DNA of 64,000 nucleotides from assembly GCA_032622095.1 (NCBI GenBank), contig CP136065.1, positions 91,829,343-91,893,342 on the forward strand. The letters are read 5' to 3'. Shown in pieces: positions 59,307 to 64,000 of the stretch. The position numbers were made by a program, and so were the translations under genes. Position 1 is the stretch's first letter, and the number at the start of each line of letters is the position of its first letter. Source of the stretch: Siphonodentalium dalli. Lineage: Eukaryota > Mollusca > Scaphopoda > Gadilida > Siphonodentaliidae. The notes beneath the pieces were generated by a model, which was not told the origin of the DNA, searched no databases, and saw only the letters and a list, made by a program, of their open reading frames with translations.

Positions 59307-59445
59307 ACTTGTTAAATAACATCTAATAAATATTCATCTTATTCTCAACTTTAAGGAGTCCTTCTGGCACACGAGAATATTTATCGCCGTTTGATTTGCA
59401 CCAAGTGAACTCGACGCATATATAATTGATATAACATACCTCAAT

Positions 59446-59600
59446 TATGATGATCGTGTCGTTATTTGTTTAAGATACGTATCAATTGACATATACGCAC
59501 CCGTTCCCTCATTAAAATCTATATATATCGCCCATTTTAGGGGACTTCCGCGAATTCGGGGACTTCCGCAAAGTGACCTCCACAAATCGGGACCTACTGC
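59446..59600. repeat. Dispersed repeat, partner at 54287-54420
   Basis: Same orientation and order of blocks as the partner. Confidence 0.75.
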
Positions 59601-59890
59601 AAATCGTCGCACCCAATGCAATTTGTAAACAAATACGATTGACATGCGTTTTAACGAGGTGAGCTTTAATTAAACGAAAGAAGCAGTCTACATAAACTAT
59701 TTGTCATGGACTCAGCCAGTGTGCCATATATATGTGTCAACTAAGGTCGCTTTGCGTGGTAAAAGTGAAAAGTGAAAGTGGAAAATCCTATTGAAAATGA
59801 AAGTAGCCTACAATTTTGGGATTTCCGCGGCAGATTGCAGTGAATCTATACTATTTGAAGTTAATGTACAATTCCTGGAATTCTATCAGA

Positions 59891-59968
59891 TATCGCGACT
59901 TTGCTCGTTTTCGTGATCATAGGTTATATAGGGCCTATATGACCACGAAAACGAGCCGAGTCGCGATA
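59891..59968. mobile_element. Hairpin, 25-bp arms
   Basis: TATCGCGACTTTGCTCGTTT... (59891-59915) pairs with 59944-59968, two mismatches. The inner loop has AGGTTATATAGGGCCTATA. Confidence 0.85.
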
Positions 59969-60495
59969 CATCCATCGGTACAAACACATTGTGTATACGA
60001 TACAATTTTGACTTGATGACCAGAAAATAAAATATGGCGGTTAATCCAAGTCTCCAACAGAACAGACATGCGCGCTCCAATTAAAATTACCCAAAATTCA
60101 CTTCACTACTCCAGGGGTTCCCAATGAGTTATACATTATTTTCAGGCTATCAGATTATTTATATTTTCAAGAACATATTATTACACCGGTGACTTTAAGT
60201 TTACAATTTCAGCCTGTCCTGACTCTATCGGTATGTTTGAGTTATATATTTCAAGAACATATTATTTACGGCGCCGTTAACTTTACAATTTCAGCATTTA
60301 CGTGATTCTATCGGTACGATTGAGCAAGGTACAAAAACCTATTCTCCCACAATGTATTCGCTCACTGCTCCATAGATTATCAAAAACTGAAAAACAGCTT
60401 ACACCACCTTGTGGCGTAATAATCCAGCTGCAGAAGATTATAAAGGCCAGGACCGAAAACATACGTCACAATTTGCTCAAAAATGGTAGCCAGGC

Positions 60496-60735
60496 AATAT
60501 GCCCTATCACTAACTCGCGGCCAATTTGGATCCACCAGGTCCGGTTCCGTGGTTTTACTTAACTTTCCATATATGGAAGTCATAAATAATTCAAAAGCTC
60601 CATATATGGAAATGCTACTCCAAAACTTTGACATGTAGCACTGAAACCACGGAACCGGTGATGGGTGAATCTGTGAACCCACGGAACCGGACCTGGTGGA
60701 TCCAAAATGGCCGCGAGTTAGTGATAGGGCATATT
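60496..60735. mobile_element. Foldback with 57-bp arms and nested repeats
   Basis: Arms 60496-60552 and 60679-60735 match with one mismatch (AATATGCCCTATCACTAACT... to CCGGTTCCGTGG). Inside are two CCATATATGGA palindromes and a third CCACGGAACCGG copy near 60650. Confidence 0.92.
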
Positions 60736-61112
60736 CGTCATTCGTTTTGTTTTCTCTATATTCTCTTTTCCAATGCTAATAGACTAATGAGTTATCCTAA
60801 CAACTCATCTCGGATGCAAAACAGATATTGAGTTGTTTTAAAGGCCTACTTAATTTTCGAACCACAAGATCACAATATAGAGGGGCAAAGTAAGTTTTGT
60901 AACTTGGCCCCAATCCCTTTTGTATTATTCGATATACAAATAAAATATGTTTAAAGTAAAAAATATAAAATATATGCCATATTATATACCATTTGAAAGA
61001 GGAAGCTCCAAAACATTGTATGTTCAACTTACTCGATGTAATAAACTGTGAATATGTTGTTTTTGTTGAGATGTCGACGTATTTTCTGTGCTGAAGTTTA
61101 AGACAAAGTCGA

Positions 61113-61182
61113 TTATTTTCAATGGAAGGGGAATAACTCTATATATTTAGATATAACGTTATTCCCCTTCCATTGAAAATAA
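61113..61182. repeat. Hairpin with perfect 25-bp arms
   Basis: 61113-61137 and 61158-61182 are exact reverse complements; the loop is 20 nt of AT. Confidence 0.9.
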
Positions 61183-61199
61183 ACTACAGTTTGAATTAT

Positions 61200-62580
61200 G
61201 TTGCATTCTGGGAGCCATAACGGGGAAAATGATTTTATGATTCAGTTTCAGCTATTTTCTATTACTCTATGGGCACCTTCTGAGACGCAGACGTTCCAAA
61301 TAAGCCTTTTTACTGGTTCGCGATTTTCAAGATGGCCGATGATTCCATATGGTCCGATTCCTAGCTTTTTATCAAACCCACCGGTAAAAGCCGGTAAAAG
61401 GTCAAAGTTGAGAAGTAGCATCCATTTCGACCATTTGTAAACATTCGACAGCTGAGTGCGATAATTTTTTATCAACATTTTATGGCTTAATTTCATTTAT
61501 TCTGAGTGCAACTACGTGTTTAAGAATTGTTTTGTGGCCATGTCATCTATAGAGTTAGGATCTGGTGACGATGCAGACATTCAGACGCCCTTTTTGTCAA
61601 CGAACTTCCCATAAGTTCCAATAGCGAGTTCTTGCGTTAAAAAAATAACTCAAAAACATACGTGATACTTCCAATCCATCTACTGTGCGAAACCTACGTA
61701 TTGTATGTATCCAGGGTGAGTGTTTAATTAGTTTTATGAAGTTCTCGCACCTGCGATTCGATAACGACCTGTTGCCATTTTATTTTGGGAATTCCCAGGC
61801 TGGAGTCATATGCTAAAACTAGATGCTACTTGTTAACTTTGACCTCCGGAGACCAAATGGCGGATTCACCGCGAGTAAGTGAAGTCACTTATTGTGATGA
61901 ATTATAGTATTTTAATCATATTTTATGGCATAGATTGTCACTAAAACCGTATATCAAGCACTATAAAAATAATAATCGGTTACTCGAAAATTAAGTGGGC
62001 CTTTAAAGAGAGTTCGGCTTTCAAATTTCAGAAACTCGAAAAATAGTGACCGAAGTCTCTTGAACACTTATATATTCTCAACAGAACAGTCATATTTATA
62101 CGGGGACGGGATGCATAGCTAGTTAGCAAAAAAAAATACATATATAGCTCATATATTTGTGTTTGTTATGTTATGTATATAGGTGAATAAAACGATGACT
62201 ATTCACTTTGATCTGAGACATCTTGTCGCAATTTTCGGTACAAAAAAATAGGACGCAGGTTTCCGGCCCTGAATGTGTGGAACAGAAATTAGGAATCATA
62301 GTCACTTCGCAATATCCGGAGGGCTTATTGTGGCATATATAATGTGCCATGCACCATATCTCCCGAGCCGCCCCGACAACATGTTAGCCATATATGAACA
62401 TAAGAAAACATTGTTGGGCGTGGGTCGTCCCGGTGTCTCTTTGATAGCACACACATGGCACATATCACCCGACCATGCCCGACTTCAGCACAATTTTCGA
62501 TAATTTTTTTTAGAATACGGCCATTGTGCCGGATCCTGATTTATGGATGGCCACGAATACGCAAGGATTTCCTGGTGTCT
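61200..62580. other. No gene recognised
   Basis: Short frames on both strands (for example 61198-61440) have no domain or splice support. No repeat structure seen. Confidence 0.45.
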
Positions 62581-62589
62581 ATATATATA

Positions 62590-62880
62590 TACTAGCAGGT
62601 TACCCGATTTCGTCCGGGCTTTGACCTTGAATTGACCATTTTGAAGGTCAAGGACAGGTCGGAGTCACGATTTGACCCGTCCAAAACACTCCCCGGACAA
62701 AAACACCCGTAGGTGTAAAATTTCGTCGAAATCCGTCCAGCAGTTTTCCCGGCCATATAGCTAACAGACAAACAAAGAGACAGAAGTCCCAAAATATATA
62801 TTAGATCATTTGTGGGTACCCGTTTCAAGGTGAAGGTCACCTCGGGCGGAAAAACTGACCCGATGAAAATCTCCCCCATT
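62590..62880 (+). repeat. 'GTCCGGGCT' repeat family 1, short diverged copy
   Basis: CTAGCAGGTTACCCGATTTC head beside TA repeats, one module, then an ACAGACAAACAAAGAGACAG tail and AAAATATATATTAGA, followed by part of another module (TTTCAAGGTGAAGGTCACC). Confidence 0.85.
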
Positions 62881-63346
62881 CACCCTTATGTCATACAGAT
62901 AAAGCCTCTCGGCGATGAGTCAAGAGGAACGATTTAGTGCAAGTACATTATTTACGCGATGCATCGAAAACGGAAACATAATAAGTATTGTTCCCGGGCA
63001 ATACAAAATATCTTATGACTTGCAATAAATCTATCCACACCCTGGGGCATGACTGGGAAGTGAAGACATAATTTTAGAAGGCCTCGCAATGGATGAATTG
63101 ACACCGAATCGAGTGCGTGAGTTCGAGTGACAAAAATGAGGATGTCGGAAATAATAACATATCTCGAACCCGGTGGTCGTAGAATTAGATTTTTCATGGG
63201 AATATGGACAGACTCCACGCTTTAATTGTATTAGGCAATTATCGAAGAGACATAAACGCATTTATTAACAATTTTGCCAGCCTTGGGAAGATTCGTAGAA
63301 GCGAGTTCTATGCAATGGAAATGCATGCATATTTCGTATGTAACGG
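62881..63346. other. No feature seen
   Basis: No repeat partner, RNA gene or convincing frame. Confidence 0.45.
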
Positions 63347-64000
63347 TGCACCTAGTACAAACGCTATCGCATGCCAAATGGGGTGGGATGCTGAAAAATC
63401 GCAAGCCAATTTGCGCGCGATTTAGTTTGCCGTGTCCCGCGTGACTCAGCATCGCATGCGAATATCTTATACTATGTTTCGATTGTAAAATTCAAAGAAA
63501 TGTAACTCTAATATACCCGTTATTTAGTAAAAAATCATACCAAAAGAATGACACCACAAAGAGACACGTTTCAAAAACACTATAGGAAAAATCACTTTTA
63601 GGGTGGGTAATTCAAACTGTTATTGAAGCGCCGCAGGCGCGTTAAGCAACGTCACCCCTTTTTCAAATTGATATCGAGGCAGTCAGGTCGCGCCAGCGAC
63701 CGCTGCCGCGGGGGCCTGATGGCTCATAAAAACAACTCTAACTTGTTGGGAAACACAATATTCAAACTGTTATTGAAGCGCCGCAGGCGCGTTAAGCAAC
63801 GTCACCCCTTTTTCAAATTGATATCGAGGCAGTCAGGTCGCGCCAGCGACCGCTGCCGCGGGGGCCTGATGGCTCATAAAAACAACTCTATATATAAGCG
63901 CCCGCGGCTACCACTTTATAGCATCAAGGGTAGACTGAGCAAATCGAGACGGGATGCTGGTCCCGCCAAACTCTCCAGACGGCATCGACATATCAAAACG
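63347..64000. repeat. Large dispersed repeat, copy 2, with internal duplication
   Basis: Matches 54586-55130 but contains two copies of the TTCAAACTGTTATTGAAG...ATAAAAACAACTCTA block (about 63608-63739 and 63760-63891). Both have an extra palindromic GCGCCGCAGGCGC absent from copy 1. The TATATAAG block follows at about 63890. The repeat runs off the window end. Confidence 0.85.

Noticed and set aside
54586-64000. Repeats at 54.6 and 63.3 kb as the two LTRs of one retrotransposon
   Set aside because: The sequence between holds unrelated LINE, Penelope and satellite pieces and no gag/pol; no TG...CA ends with matching target duplications were found.

Overview
This is animal nuclear DNA, not microbial. 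The genes are split by GT-AG introns, coding density is very low, the sequence is AT-rich, and most of it is retrotransposon, DNA-transposon and satellite debris. An ependymin-related secreted protein, LINEs with 2A-like peptides, a Penelope-type GIY-YIG remnant and a PRD-like homeobox pair together suggest a marine invertebrate, most likely a mollusc such as a gastropod. That assignment is inference; no single marker settles it.

Layout. 0-2.4 kb: degenerate ~300-bp tandem repeats and a TG/TA microsatellite. 2.5-6.4 kb: an almost intact CR1/L2-group LINE with one in-frame stop. 6.4-8.1 kb: rearranged remnants of other repeat-encoded ORF1 proteins on the minus strand. 8.0-11.6 kb and 14.5-18.2 kb: two copies of a ~3.6-kb segmental duplication. 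Each carries a complete four-exon, PRD-like, K50 homeobox gene with an N-terminal eh1-like repressor motif, a TATA box and a poly(A) signal. Between them lie a tRNA-like repeat, a 'GTCCGGGCT' repeat, a ~160-bp satellite and a LINE 5' fragment with a 2A motif.

19.7-29.3 kb: an ependymin-related gene on the plus strand, with at least four coding exons. Its introns hold tandem repeats, a second LINE (24.9-27.0 kb), a repeat ending 15 bp before a splice acceptor, and a TTAA-flanked MITE. 29.3-54 kb: no convincing gene. It is a mosaic of foldback hairpins, MITEs (one hAT element with a perfect 8-bp target duplication, a TTAA-flanked family, a 2.2-kb TA-flanked TIR element), minisatellites and a second locus of the ORF1-like protein. 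53-64 kb: a LINE 3' fragment, a Penelope-like fragment, long arrays of two related 'GTCCGGGCT' repeats (one with a 122-bp period), more foldbacks, and a large repeat present twice.

How it fits together: the functional content appears to be the homeobox pair (probable sequence-specific repressors, recently duplicated and partly homogenised) and the ependymin-related gene. The rest is mainly a record of transposition. No conventional operon-like or defence system is visible.
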